37,089 nucleotides of DNA. It comes from Bacteroidia bacterium (lineage in GTDB: Bacteria; Bacteroidota; Bacteroidia; Bacteroidales; GWA2-32-17). The position numbers and the translations under genes are program-made. Location: assembly GCA_016218155.1 (NCBI GenBank), contig JACREQ010000110.1, positions 1-37,089 of the forward strand, in the 5' to 3' direction. Positions within the stretch are counted from its first letter, which is position 1, and the number at the start of each line of letters is the position of its first letter. Positions 8,466 through 16,766 of this stretch are shown here, one piece after another. The notes beneath the pieces were generated by a model, which saw only the letters and a program-made list of their open reading frames with translations, made no database searches and was not told the DNA's origin.

Positions 8466-8484
8466 TTTAGGATTTAGGATTTAC
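8464..8484 (+). repeat. GATTTAG heptamer repeat (3 units) between adaptor and ATPase genes
   Basis: GATTTAG, GATTTAG, GATTTAC run directly from the adaptor stop codon into the 32-bp spacer. No role is evident; it is probably slippage-derived. Confidence 0.5.
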
Positions 8485-8497
8485 GAAATAGGAATTA

Positions 8498-9421
8498 ATG
8501 GAAATCGGAAAACATATATCAGTTCATGAGATAGAAAAAATTTACGATAAACATCGTGCACTACATCCTGTGAGTTTTGATGTGGCTAAAGGCGAACTCT
8601 TTGGTTTGATTGGTCCGGATGGTGCAGGAAAAACAACTTTATTCAGAATTCTTACTACTATGCTTTTACCCAATGCAGGAAGTGCATCTATGGCTAGTTT
8701 TGATGTAGTAAAAGAATATAAACAAATCCGAAAAATCGTTGGATATATGCCTGGAAGATTTTCTCTTTATTATGATTTGACAGTTGAAGAAAATCTTAGT
8801 TTTTTTGCAACGATATTTGGAACAACAATTAGCAAAAATTACGACCTGATTAAAGATATATATGTACAGATTGAACCTTTTAAAAATAGACCTGCAGGAA
8901 AACTTTCAGGTGGAATGAAACAAAAGCTGGCTCTCTCCTGCGCACTTATTCACAGACCTGAAATTTTAGTCCTCGATGAGCCCACAACAGGTGTTGATGC
9001 AGTTTCACGTAAAGAGTTCTGGGAATTGTTAAGAAAATTCAAAAACGAAGGAATTACAATTATTGTTTCCACTCCATATATGGACGAAGCTGCATTATGC
9101 GATCGCATTGCCCTTATACAAGAAGGAAACATAATGCAAATAAACAGTCCCGAAAATGTTATTAAGAATTATGACAAAAAATTATTTTCTGTTAAAACAA
9201 AGTATAATCACCATTTATCTGATGATTTGAAAACTTTTGACCCATTAAGTCAGGCTTACTTATTTGGTCAAACTGTACATTACTCTTCACAAAATGAAAT
9301 AAATCCAAACAATTTACACGAATTTCTCACTACAAAAGGGTATTCAAACATTGAAATCTCAATTTGTAAACCCACCATTGAAGATTGTTTCCTTTCATTA
9401 ATGAATAAAAAGCAAGAATGA
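8498..9421 (+). CDS. ABC transporter ATPase, YbhF N-terminal-half type (NBD1)
   Basis: Encodes 307 residues. Walker A is GPDGAGKT (39-46), the signature LSGGMKQ (136-142) and Walker B ILVLDE (156-161). Two catalytic positions are altered. The Q-loop reads GYMPGRF, with Gly86 where Gln is usual. The H-loop reads STPYMDEA, with Pro193 where His is usual. The GPDGAGKT wording and the missing switch His are, from memory, also features of the first half of E. coli YbhF, a double-NBD protein. Here the two halves are separate genes. The stop overlaps the start of the next ATPase (ATGA, 9418-9421), which suggests translational coupling and a 1:1 heterodimer. It would power the export of a hydrophobic compound through the two downstream permeases. 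The substrate is unknown. Confidence 0.92.
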   Translation: MEIGKHISVHEIEKIYDKHRALHPVSFDVAKGELFGLIGPDGAGKTTLFRILTTMLLPNAGSASMASFDVVKEYKQIRKIVGYMPGRFSLYYDLTVEENLSFFATIFGTTISKNYDLIKDIYVQIEPFKNRPAGKLSGGMKQKLALSCALIHRPEILVLDEPTTGVDAVSRKEFWELLRKFKNEGITIIVSTPYMDEAALCDRIALIQEGNIMQINSPENVIKNYDKKLFSVKTKYNHHLSDDLKTFDPLSQAYLFGQTVHYSSQNEINPNNLHEFLTTKGYSNIEISICKPTIEDCFLSLMNKKQE

Positions 9422-10167
9422 TGGAAACAGGGATAACTGTAATATCAGTAAAGAATCTGATTAAAAAATTCGGAAACTTTGTTGCTAATAACAACCTAAG
9501 TTTCGAAGTCAAAAGTGGTGAAATCTTTGGTTTTCTTGGAGCAAATGGAGCCGGAAAAACAACAGCATTAAAAATATTATGCGGTTTACTTACTCCAACT
9601 TCAGGAGATATTAAAGTTGCAGGTTTTGATGTTTATAAGGAAACTGACAAAATAAAAAAGAATATTGGATACATGAGCCAGAAATTCTCGCTTTATGAAG
9701 ATTTGACTGTTTATGAAAATATTCGCTTTTACGGAGGAATTTATGGCTTAAGTTTAAAAGAAATTCGAAAACGTTCTGATGAATTGATAGAAAAATTGAA
9801 TTTAACAAATGTCAGAAATGAATTAATAAAAAGTATTCCTCTTGGCTGGAAACAAAAACTTGCATTTTCAGTGGCTAATTTTCATAAACCAGCTATCGTA
9901 TTCCTTGATGAACCCACCGGAGGTGTAGATCCTGTAACCCGCCGTGAATTCTGGAATCTGATTTATCAGGCTGCCGATGAGGGAATCACAGTTTTCGTAA
10001 CAACTCATTATATGGACGAAGCAGAATATTGCAACCGAGTATCTATTATGGTAGACGGAAGAATTGAAGCTATAGGAACTCCCGAAGAATTAGTTACAAA
10101 TCAAGGAGTAGAAAACATGAATGAAGTATTTTTAAAACTGGCTCGTAAAGCAAAAAATAAAGAATAA
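9418..10167 (+). CDS. ABC transporter ATPase, YbhF C-terminal-half type (NBD2)
   Basis: Encodes 249 residues. Walker A is GANGAGKT (41-48), the Q-loop Gln88 (GYMSQKF) is present, Walker B is VFLDE (161-165), and the H-loop His197 (VTTHYMDEAEYC) is intact. The signature is degenerate: IPLGWKQ (140-146) instead of LSGGxxQ. This complements the preceding ATPase, which has a canonical signature but lacks Q-loop and H-loop residues. A heterodimer would have one full hydrolytic site (this Walker A/B/His with the partner's LSGG) and one degenerate site. The start codon overlaps the previous gene's stop; an ATG directly after (9421) is an alternative start. The stop overlaps the next gene's ATG by one base. 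It is part of the efflux operon. Confidence 0.92.
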   Translation: MMETGITVISVKNLIKKFGNFVANNNLSFEVKSGEIFGFLGANGAGKTTALKILCGLLTPTSGDIKVAGFDVYKETDKIKKNIGYMSQKFSLYEDLTVYENIRFYGGIYGLSLKEIRKRSDELIEKLNLTNVRNELIKSIPLGWKQKLAFSVANFHKPAIVFLDEPTGGVDPVTRREFWNLIYQAADEGITVFVTTHYMDEAEYCNRVSIMVDGRIEAIGTPEELVTNQGVENMNEVFLKLARKAKNKE

Positions 10168-11273
10168 TGAAACAGCTGGCAGGATTCATAAAAAAAGAGT
10201 TCATCCATATTATCCGAGACCCTCGCACGTTGTTCGTTCTTTTTGGCATGCCGGTAATTCAGGTATTGTTATTTGGATTTGTTATCACAAATGAAATAAA
10301 AGATGCTTCTATTGCTATTCTAGATCACTCAAAGGATCAGGTGACAAAGCAAATATCATCAAAAATACTCTCCTCTGGATATTTTAAACTTGATGCAACA
10401 CTTAACTCAGAAAAAGAAATTCATCAGGCATTTCGCGAAGGAAAAATTAAAGAGGTTATCGTTTTTGAGAGTAATTTTGCAACTAAGCTTGAAAAGGAGG
10501 GAAAATCTGCCGTTCAGATTATTGGCGACGCTTCAGACCCAAATACGGCAAACATACTTGCTAATTATACCGAAGCAATAATAAAAGATTATTCTTCAAA
10601 AATATCTGGTTCAAAACAAAATGTTTCTATCATAATGCCAGAAGTAAGATTACTTTATAATCCAGAAATGAAAGGCTCTTACATGTTTGTTCCCGGAATT
10701 ATTGCCATGTTACTTATGATAGTTTCTGCATTGTTAACTTCAATTTCTATAACACGTGAAAAAGAATTAGGAACAATGGAGGTATTATTAGCGTCACCAC
10801 TAAATCCACTAATTGTAATTATTGGAAAAGTTACTCCTTATCTTTTATTATCTTTTATTGACGCATGTCTTATTATTCTAATCGGCAATATTGTGTTTGA
10901 TGTTCCGGTAGTCGGGAATCTGTTTTTTCTTTTATCTGAAAGTATGTTATTTATACTTATGGCACTTTCTCTTGGTATTCTAATTTCATCTGTAACAAAG
11001 ACACAACAGTCAGCTATGATGATTTCGCTACTTGCACTAATGTTACCAACTATATTACTTTCTGGCTTTATTTTTCCAATAGAAAACATGCCTCTGATTC
11101 TTCAGTATTTATGTAAAATAATGCCACCAAAATATTTCATAACAATAGTTAGATCTATCATGCTTAAAGGAAACGGTTTTTTTGATTTATGGAAAGAAAC
11201 TGCTGTACTTGCCGGAATGACATTATTCTTTATTGCATTAAGTATTAAAAAGTATAAAATACGTTTAGAATAA
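10167..11273 (+). CDS. ABC-2 type permease (YbhS/YbhR-like), first subunit
   Basis: Encodes 368 residues. It opens with IKKEFIHIIRDPRTLFVLFG, the usual start of drug-efflux ABC-2 permeases, followed by one membrane helix (~20-40). A large periplasmic domain covers residues ~45-170 (ILDHSKDQVTKQI, YNPEMKGSYMFVPG), and five membrane helices follow. The cytoplasmic loop with REKELGTMEVLLASPLNP is the characteristic coupling segment between helices 2 and 3. It overlaps the upstream ATPase by one base and abuts the next permease with no gap. It should pair with that permease to form the membrane channel. Identity of the exported compound cannot be read from sequence. E. coli ybhGFSR has been linked to cefoperazone, chloramphenicol and cation efflux, which is only a guide. 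Confidence 0.9.
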   Translation: MKQLAGFIKKEFIHIIRDPRTLFVLFGMPVIQVLLFGFVITNEIKDASIAILDHSKDQVTKQISSKILSSGYFKLDATLNSEKEIHQAFREGKIKEVIVFESNFATKLEKEGKSAVQIIGDASDPNTANILANYTEAIIKDYSSKISGSKQNVSIIMPEVRLLYNPEMKGSYMFVPGIIAMLLMIVSALLTSISITREKELGTMEVLLASPLNPLIVIIGKVTPYLLLSFIDACLIILIGNIVFDVPVVGNLFFLLSESMLFILMALSLGILISSVTKTQQSAMMISLLALMLPTILLSGFIFPIENMPLILQYLCKIMPPKYFITIVRSIMLKGNGFFDLWKETAVLAGMTLFFIALSIKKYKIRLE

Positions 11274-12386
11274 ATGAGAACTATACTTTTCATAATACAA
11301 AAAGAATTTATTCAGATTTTCCGAAACCGGACAATGCTGCCTATGATTTTTATTGCACCAATTATTCAACTAATTATCCTTGTTAATGCGGCTACTTTTG
11401 AAATGAAAGACATTCGCCTAAGCATTGTTGATCTTGATCATTCAACCATATCACGCAAACTTATCAGTAAATTTGAAGGTTCGCCATATTTTAATGTAAC
11501 ATTAGATAATAATTCAGCTAAAGATGCCATTAAAAATATTGATAAAGGAAATATTGCAGTAGCTATAATTATTCCACCTGATTTTGAAAAACAATTCATC
11601 AAAAATGAAAAAAATGTGAAAGTTCAGGTACTTGTCGATGCAATAAATGGCACTAATGCCGGACTGTCACAAGGTTATATCGTGTCTATAATTCAAAGCT
11701 ATAATCAACAGATTTATGCAGAAATGCTGGGGAATAACTCCTCTGGTGGTATACAAACCTCAAACCGTTACTGGTATAATCCTGAATTGAATTATAAAAC
11801 ATTTATGGTTCCAGGTATACTAGTTATGCTTGTAACACTCATTGGATTTATTCTTGCAGGAATGAATGTGGTTCGCGAAAAAGAAATGGGAACCATCGAA
11901 CAAATAAACGTAACTCCAATAAAAAAATATCAGTTTATTGCAGGTAAACTTATTCCTTTCTGGATTATCGGTTTACTTGAACTTGCATTAGGAATGACAA
12001 TAGGCAAACTACTTTTCGATATTCCAATTGTAGGAAATATTGGACTCGTTTTTGGCTTTGCAGGAATTTATCTGATTTTCATATTAAGTCTTGGTCTTTT
12101 TGTTTCAACACTTGTAAATACTCAGCAACAAGCTATGCTGATATCTTTCTTTTTTATGATGGTATTTATTCTTATGAGTGGTTTATTTACCAGTATAGAA
12201 AACATGCCATACTGGGCTCAGGTAGTCGATAAATTAAATCCTTTAGCGTACTTTGTAAAAATTATGCGCATGGTGTTATTAAAAGGATCAGGCTTAAAAG
12301 AGATAACAGAAAGTGTATATTCAATGATAATTCTGTCATTAGGTATGTTAAGCCTAGCTGTATGGCGATATAGAAAAGTTTCTTAA
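11274..12386 (+). CDS. ABC-2 type permease (YbhS/YbhR-like), second subunit
   Basis: Encodes 370 residues and is a distant paralog of the preceding permease with the same plan: QKEFIQIFRNRTMLPMIF plus an N-terminal membrane helix, a periplasmic domain (SIVDLDHSTISRKLISKFEG, YNPELNYKTFMVPG), then five helices with the coupling loop REKEMGTIEQINVTPIKKYQ. It starts immediately after the upstream stop (TAAATG) and is the last gene of the operon. A hairpin over its stop codon probably ends transcription. The two permeases are expected to make a heterodimeric transmembrane domain served by the two unequal ATPases. Confidence 0.9.
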   Translation: MRTILFIIQKEFIQIFRNRTMLPMIFIAPIIQLIILVNAATFEMKDIRLSIVDLDHSTISRKLISKFEGSPYFNVTLDNNSAKDAIKNIDKGNIAVAIIIPPDFEKQFIKNEKNVKVQVLVDAINGTNAGLSQGYIVSIIQSYNQQIYAEMLGNNSSGGIQTSNRYWYNPELNYKTFMVPGILVMLVTLIGFILAGMNVVREKEMGTIEQINVTPIKKYQFIAGKLIPFWIIGLLELALGMTIGKLLFDIPIVGNIGLVFGFAGIYLIFILSLGLFVSTLVNTQQQAMLISFFFMMVFILMSGLFTSIENMPYWAQVVDKLNPLAYFVKIMRMVLLKGSGLKEITESVYSMIILSLGMLSLAVWRYRKVS

Positions 12387-12398
12387 AATTAGAAACTT
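12376..12398 (+). terminator. Putative terminator of the TetR-efflux operon
   Basis: An 8-bp perfect stem, AAGTTTCT (12376-12383) with AGAAACTT (12391-12398) and a 7-nt loop, spans the permease stop codon. It is followed by CTTTGTATTTTA, a broken T-rich tail. The stem is AT-rich, so it is weak by E. coli standards. Confidence 0.45.
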
Positions 12399-12458
12399 CT
12401 TTGTATTTTAGCAGACAAATATATTCCATATTAATTTACATTAAACTATAAATAGGCA

Positions 12459-13733
12459 ATGAAAGTATTTAAATTTGGAGGAGCATCAGTAAAGGATGCT
12501 AGTGGAGTAAAAAATATTGCTAAAATTCTTTTTAAATATTCTGACTCAAAAATTGTTGTTGTTATCTCTGCAATGGGAAAAACTACAAACGCTTTAGAAA
12601 AAGTTTTAAACGATTATTTTAATAAAAATAAAAACATTTTAGATTCCTTAAATTCAATTAAAGATTATCATATAAATATTATTGACAATTTATTTGAAAC
12701 TGATTTAAAGGAAACTACTAAGAAAGACATTTTGGAAATTTTCAATAAAATAACTAATTATCTTAGAATAAATTTTGAACCTGAAAATTATGATTACGAA
12801 TATGATAAATTAATTTCATGGGGTGAAGTAATCTCAACAAAAATTATTCATTCATATTTATTAGAACAAAAAATAAATTCTAAATGGGTAGATGCAAGAG
12901 AACTAATTAAAACAAACAATAATTATAGAAATGCTGCTATAAATTGGGAAACAACTTGCAATAATTGTAAACAACAAATCGTTGAGTCATTTAAAAATTA
13001 TGATATTATTATAACTCAGGGATTCATTGGCTCTGACAATCAAAATAATGTAACAACTCTTGGTAGAGAAGGCTCTGATTTTACTGCCGGAATTATAGCT
13101 CATGCAATTGAAGCTAACGATGTAACAATATGGAAAGATGTTCCGGGCTTACTAAATGCAGATCCTAAATGGTTTGATGATACTGTTAAGTTAAATAATA
13201 TTTCATATCACGAAGCAATAGAATTAGCATATTACGGTGCAACTGTTATTCATCCAAAAACTATACAGCCAATAAAAAATAAAAATATTCCACTTTATGT
13301 AAAGTCATTCTTAAATCCTGAAGAAGATGGCTCTGTTATTAATAATAACAGTTCTCAGGATTCTAAAATTCCATCATTTATTTTCCGTGTAAATCAAATC
13401 CTACTCTCAATATCTTCAAAAGATTACACTTTTATAGTTGAAGAAAATTTAAGTGCAATATTCGGACTATTTGCATCACATAAGGTAAGCATAAACTTAA
13501 TGGAAAATTCCTCGATAAGCTTTTCTGTTGTGGTTGATTATGACGAAAGAAAAATTAAACCACTTATAAAAGAGCTTCAAAAAGATTATAAAGTTCTTTA
13601 TAATACTAATGTTGAGTTAGCTACAATTAGAAACTACGATCAAAAAACAATTGAAAGAGTAACTTCAAATAAAAAGATCTTTATTTCTCAGCAAAGTAGA
13701 AAAACTGTAAGATTTGTTATGAAGGACAAATAA
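12459..13733 (+). CDS. lysC: Aspartate kinase (monofunctional)
   Basis: Encodes 424 residues. It phosphorylates aspartate to 4-phospho-aspartate, the first step towards lysine/diaminopimelate, threonine and methionine. The N-terminus has KFGGASVKDA (residues 5-14) and VVVISAMGKTTNALE. The nucleotide/substrate region has TLGREGSDFTAGIIAHAIEA and KDVPGLLNADP, and the domain closes with ELAYYGATVIHPKTIQP. Residues ~300-424 are a short ACT-type regulatory region, suggesting feedback control. No homoserine dehydrogenase domain follows, so it differs from ThrA-type fusions. It stands alone: 72 bp after the efflux operon and convergent with nadD. No clear promoter was recognised in the gap. Which end product regulates it cannot be told. 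Confidence 0.92.
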   Translation: MKVFKFGGASVKDASGVKNIAKILFKYSDSKIVVVISAMGKTTNALEKVLNDYFNKNKNILDSLNSIKDYHINIIDNLFETDLKETTKKDILEIFNKITNYLRINFEPENYDYEYDKLISWGEVISTKIIHSYLLEQKINSKWVDARELIKTNNNYRNAAINWETTCNNCKQQIVESFKNYDIIITQGFIGSDNQNNVTTLGREGSDFTAGIIAHAIEANDVTIWKDVPGLLNADPKWFDDTVKLNNISYHEAIELAYYGATVIHPKTIQPIKNKNIPLYVKSFLNPEEDGSVINNNSSQDSKIPSFIFRVNQILLSISSKDYTFIVEENLSAIFGLFASHKVSINLMENSSISFSVVVDYDERKIKPLIKELQKDYKVLYNTNVELATIRNYDQKTIERVTSNKKIFISQQSRKTVRFVMKDK

Positions 13734-13751
13734 TTATATTCGTAATTATTT
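13728..13751. terminator. Possible bidirectional terminator between lysC and nadD
   Basis: AAATAATTA (13728-13736) and TAATTATTT (13743-13751) form a perfect 9-bp AT-only stem with a 6-nt loop. Both convergent stop codons lie inside it. A/T-rich flanks would serve as tails in each direction. The thermodynamic stability is low. Confidence 0.35.
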
Positions 13752-14330
13752 ATATAACCCACACTCCCCTATATATTCAAATACTTTATCGTGTAAGTAA
13801 AATCTTATATCCTTTCCGTTTTTAATTGCATCGCGAATAAAGCTTGAAGAAATTTCTATTAAAGGCGCATTTGTTATTTCAATATCTCCTTCAAATTTTG
13901 AATTTTTAATATCAATTCCAGGTCTTGGATAAACAAAAATCTTATAACTCTTTAAAATTTCAGTATAATTTTTCCATTTTTCAAAACTTTGTAAATTATC
14001 AGCACCCATTATTAAAGAAAATTTTTTATTCGGATATTTTTCAGTTAAATAAGCGAGAGTATCAATTGTATATGAAGGCTTTGGTAATTTAAATTCTATA
14101 TCACTTGCTTTCATTTTTGTATGGTCACCTATTGCAGACTTAACCATTTCCAATCTATGATAATCGGGAGCAAGTGATTTCTTATTTTTTAATGGATTGT
14201 GGGGAGAAACTATCATCCATAATTCCGACATATCAGTAAACTCTAGAATATAATTAGCAATAGCCAAATGACCAATATGAATCGGATTAAAAGAACCAAA
14301 AAATAAACCTGTTAGCTTTTTAGAGGACAT
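13746..14330 (-). CDS. nadD: Nicotinate-nucleotide adenylyltransferase
   Basis: Encodes 194 residues, usual for NadD. The enzyme joins ATP and nicotinate mononucleotide to make deamido-NAD. The nucleotidyltransferase motif GSFNPIHIGH (residues 12-21) is intact, followed by WMIVSPHNPLKNKKS, in which the HNP-K pattern is typical of NadD. The C-terminal SSSFIRDAI (from residue 161) matches the ISSTxIR motif that contacts the ATP phosphates. It is transcribed alone on the minus strand, divergent from the DUF2520 gene with 129 bp between starts, and convergent with aspartate kinase. Nothing looks unusual. Confidence 0.94.
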   Translation of the reverse strand: MSSKKLTGLFFGSFNPIHIGHLAIANYILEFTDMSELWMIVSPHNPLKNKKSLAPDYHRLEMVKSAIGDHTKMKASDIEFKLPKPSYTIDTLAYLTEKYPNKKFSLIMGADNLQSFEKWKNYTEILKSYKIFVYPRPGIDIKNSKFEGDIEITNAPLIEISSSFIRDAIKNGKDIRFYLHDKVFEYIGECGLYK

Positions 14331-14447
14331 ATTTTAAACTTGACACGAATAACACTAATTTACAATTATTTTAATTCGTGAAATTAGCGCCAATCATTTA
14401 TATTTCAAACAAAATTAAAACTATTATTTTATCCCGAGCAAAACTTC

Positions 14448-14455
14448 TATTTTTG
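14448..14455 (+). promoter_or_regulatory. Possible -7 element (TAnnTTTG) just before the DUF2520 gene
   Basis: TATTTTTG fits TAnnTTTG exactly, but no TTTG lies at the right -33 spacing. It ends only 4 bp before the ATG at 14460, so if used the transcript would be nearly leaderless. Confidence 0.35.
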
Positions 14456-14459
14456 TTGT

Positions 14460-15260
14460 ATGAATTGCGAAGATTTTTCAAAATTACCAATTTATTTGAT
14501 TGGAGCTGGCAACGTTGCTTCTCATCTGGGAATTGCACTTACCGGCATGGGAATAAAAATAAAATCCGTTTGGAGCAGAAACATAGAAAACGCTACTGTA
14601 CTTTCAAAAAATATTAATTCTGGTTTTACAGATAACCTCAATGAAATTTGCAATGAAAAAGCCATTTATATAATATCTGTTCCAGACATTGCTATTTCTG
14701 AGATCATAAAAACAATTGGAAAAAACAATTCTGTTTTAATTCATACTTCAGGAAGTACTAATATTAATGTTTTTGAAAGTTATTCAACTAATTATGGAGT
14801 ATTTTATCCACTCCAAACATTTAGCAAAACTAAAAAAGATTTAAATTTTTCTGAGATTCCAGTATTTTTCGAAAGTTCTAATAATTGTGTAAATGAAATT
14901 TTAGATAACTGGTGTAAATTATTAAATGTTAAGGCTATAAACCTAAATTCAGAGCAAAGATTAAAAATTCATATTGCTGCTGTATTTGCAAATAATTTTA
15001 CAAATCACATGATGACTATTGCTCAAGAACTTACAACAGAATATAATATTGACTTTAACTTATTAAGACCTTTAATAACTGAAACATTTGAAAAACTGAA
15101 ATCATTTAACCCAAATGAGATACAAACTGGACCAGCAATTCGCAATGATATTACGACTATAAATAAACACTTAAATTCACTATCAGATAATCCCGATTTC
15201 GCAAAAATTTATAGCTTTGTAAGCGAAAGCATATTAAAAATGTACAAAGAACAAAAATAA
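14460..15260 (+). CDS. Rossmann-fold / DUF2520 protein (NADP-dependent oxidoreductase-like)
   Basis: Encodes 266 residues. The N-terminal half is a dinucleotide-binding fold: PIYLIGAGNVASHLGIAL gives GxGxxAxxxG at residues 15-24, and IYIISVPDIAISEI is a typical later strand. The C-terminal half is the helical DUF2520 region (QRLKIHIAAVFANNFTNHM, GPAIRNDITTINKHL), resembling the C-terminal domain of pyrroline-5-carboxylate or ketopantoate reductase-like enzymes. The substrate is not known for this family. It heads a plus-strand run, ending 3 bp before kdsC. The order DUF2520-KdsC-UbiA-Maf is, from memory, conserved in Bacteroidota. A metabolic role linked to these neighbours is possible but unproven. 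Confidence 0.85.
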   Translation: MNCEDFSKLPIYLIGAGNVASHLGIALTGMGIKIKSVWSRNIENATVLSKNINSGFTDNLNEICNEKAIYIISVPDIAISEIIKTIGKNNSVLIHTSGSTNINVFESYSTNYGVFYPLQTFSKTKKDLNFSEIPVFFESSNNCVNEILDNWCKLLNVKAINLNSEQRLKIHIAAVFANNFTNHMMTIAQELTTEYNIDFNLLRPLITETFEKLKSFNPNEIQTGPAIRNDITTINKHLNSLSDNPDFAKIYSFVSESILKMYKEQK

Positions 15261-15263
15261 ATT

Positions 15264-15782
15264 ATGGCAAACTTTAAAGAAGAACTGGTTAATGTAAAAG
15301 CTTTCGCGTTTGACGTTGACGGTGTTTTCTCAGGAAACATATTTCTGACTGAAAATGGTGATCAATTACGTACTATGAACATTAAAGATGGTTATGCTGT
15401 TCAGTTAGCAATAAAAAAAGGATACCCAATGGCAATAATTACAGGTGGAGTTTCAGAAGGTATTCTTAAAAGATTTGAAGGACTTGGAGTTAAAGATATT
15501 TTCATGGGCTGCAGGCAAAAAACTACTGAGTTTGAAATATTTTTGAAAAAACATAGTTTATATGCTTCAGATGTACTTTACATGGGTGATGATATACCTG
15601 ATTATAAAATAATGAAATCTGCAGGTCTGCCGGTTTGCCCTGCTGACGCTGCTGAGGAAATAAAAAGCATATCAAAATATATTTCAGATATTAAAGGAGG
15701 TAAAGGTTGTGTACGCGATGTTATTGAACAGGTGCTTCGTGCTCAGGGAAAATGGATGGATGATGATGCTCATAATTGGTAA
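15264..15782 (+). CDS. kdsC: KdsC-like 3-deoxy-D-manno-octulosonate 8-phosphate phosphatase (HAD family, C0 type)
   Basis: Encodes 172 residues, matching the small capless HAD phosphatases that act as tetramers. The catalytic motif FAFDVDGVFSG holds Asp17 (nucleophile) and Asp19. MAIITGG carries the motif II Thr. Motif IV is MGDDIPDYKIM (Asp109/Asp110). GLPVCPADAAEEIKSISKYI is highly characteristic of KdsC. It removes phosphate from Kdo-8-P on the way to the Kdo of lipopolysaccharide. The related N-acylneuraminate (CMP-sialate) phosphatases are similar, so the exact sugar is inferred. The C-terminal tail KWMDDDAHNW is family-variable. Confidence 0.9.
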   Translation: MANFKEELVNVKAFAFDVDGVFSGNIFLTENGDQLRTMNIKDGYAVQLAIKKGYPMAIITGGVSEGILKRFEGLGVKDIFMGCRQKTTEFEIFLKKHSLYASDVLYMGDDIPDYKIMKSAGLPVCPADAAEEIKSISKYISDIKGGKGCVRDVIEQVLRAQGKWMDDDAHNW

Positions 15783-15793
15783 AAAAAAGGTTT

Positions 15794-16765
15794 ATGCAAA
15801 TTATAGATTTCTTTAAATTAATAAGATACAAGAATTTACTTATAATAATTCTTACTCAATATCTTATGAGATGGTGTGTGATTTTTACTTTTATTGATCC
15901 TATTGTTAAAGTACTTGATCCTGCAAAAACAAATTTGCTGTTTTCAGAAGGACTTTTTGCATTATTGGTTTTATCAACAGTGTGTATTGCAGCAGCCGGA
16001 TATGCTATTAATGACTATTTCGATGTCAGAGTTGACACCGAAAACCACCCTGACACCGTACTTGTAGGAACAAAAATATCTAGAAGAATGGCAATGACAA
16101 TAAATAACATTTTTAATTTTATTGGCGTTGCACTTGGTTTTTATATTTCTTACAAAATTGGCCTCTTTAATTTGGGATTTTTATTTGCAATAATATCCGG
16201 GGGATTATGGTTCTATTCTGCACTTTACAAAAGACAGTTAATTATTGGAAATTTAATTATCGCACTATTTGCCGGATTAGTTCCTTTGCTAACAGTAATA
16301 TTTGAGATTCCATCATTAAATAAAGTGATTACACCCGATCGCCCTCCTGTTGAAACTACGATTGTTAGCGTATTGTTTTTATATATTGCAGGCTATTCTG
16401 CTTTTGCTTTTTTAACAACATTGGCTCGTGAAATATTAAAAGATATTGAAGATTTAAAAGGCGACAATTTAGTTGGAAGAAGAACTATTCCTGTAGTTTT
16501 TGGAATTAAATCATCAAAAGTAATAGTAATAACATTACTTACAATTATTTTAATATTATTGGGCATTATATATTATTATTATTTCAGAGACTACATTTCA
16601 TTAACATATCTTTTAGTAACTATAGCTTTACCTACAATTTACCTGATTTATAAATTAATAAAAGCCAATGAAAAAGGTCAGTATCATTATATAAGTACAG
16701 GTATTAAAGGGATTATGCTTGCAGGATTAGTTTTCTCTGTACTTCTTAGATTTATCATAGAATAA
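15794..16765 (+). CDS. UbiA-family prenyltransferase (geranylgeranylglycerol-phosphate geranylgeranyltransferase type)
   Basis: Encodes 323 residues from the ATG at 15794. A TTG six codons upstream (15776) is in frame but overlaps kdsC, and the ATG is preceded by an A-rich stretch ending AAGG. There are about eight or nine membrane helices. The first Asp-rich motif is NDYFDVRVD and the second DIEDLKGD, which together bind the Mg-diphosphate of the prenyl donor. The pattern resembles Bacteroidota proteins annotated as geranylgeranylglycerol-phosphate geranylgeranyltransferase, next to Maf. Whether it makes such ether lipids, a quinone intermediate or another prenylated compound cannot be decided here. 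It lies in a tight operon: 11 bp after kdsC and 1 bp before maf. Confidence 0.87.
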   Translation: MQIIDFFKLIRYKNLLIIILTQYLMRWCVIFTFIDPIVKVLDPAKTNLLFSEGLFALLVLSTVCIAAAGYAINDYFDVRVDTENHPDTVLVGTKISRRMAMTINNIFNFIGVALGFYISYKIGLFNLGFLFAIISGGLWFYSALYKRQLIIGNLIIALFAGLVPLLTVIFEIPSLNKVITPDRPPVETTIVSVLFLYIAGYSAFAFLTTLAREILKDIEDLKGDNLVGRRTIPVVFGIKSSKVIVITLLTIILILLGIIYYYYFRDYISLTYLLVTIALPTIYLIYKLIKANEKGQYHYISTGIKGIMLAGLVFSVLLRFIIE

Positions 16766-16766
16766 A

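Noticed and set aside
12400-12426. Promoter for aspartate kinase (TTTG at 12400, TATATTCC at 12420)
   Set aside because: The -7 match lacks TTTG and the spacing is 16 bp, outside the 19-21 bp of the consensus.
14378-14617. Plus-strand 79-codon ORF across the start of the DUF2520 gene
   Set aside because: It is out of frame with the Rossmann motif of the DUF2520 protein, has low-complexity composition and has no family features.
15776-15793. TTG start for the UbiA-family protein
   Set aside because: It would overlap the end of kdsC, whereas the ATG at 15794 follows an AAGG-ending purine stretch and still leaves the whole family sequence.
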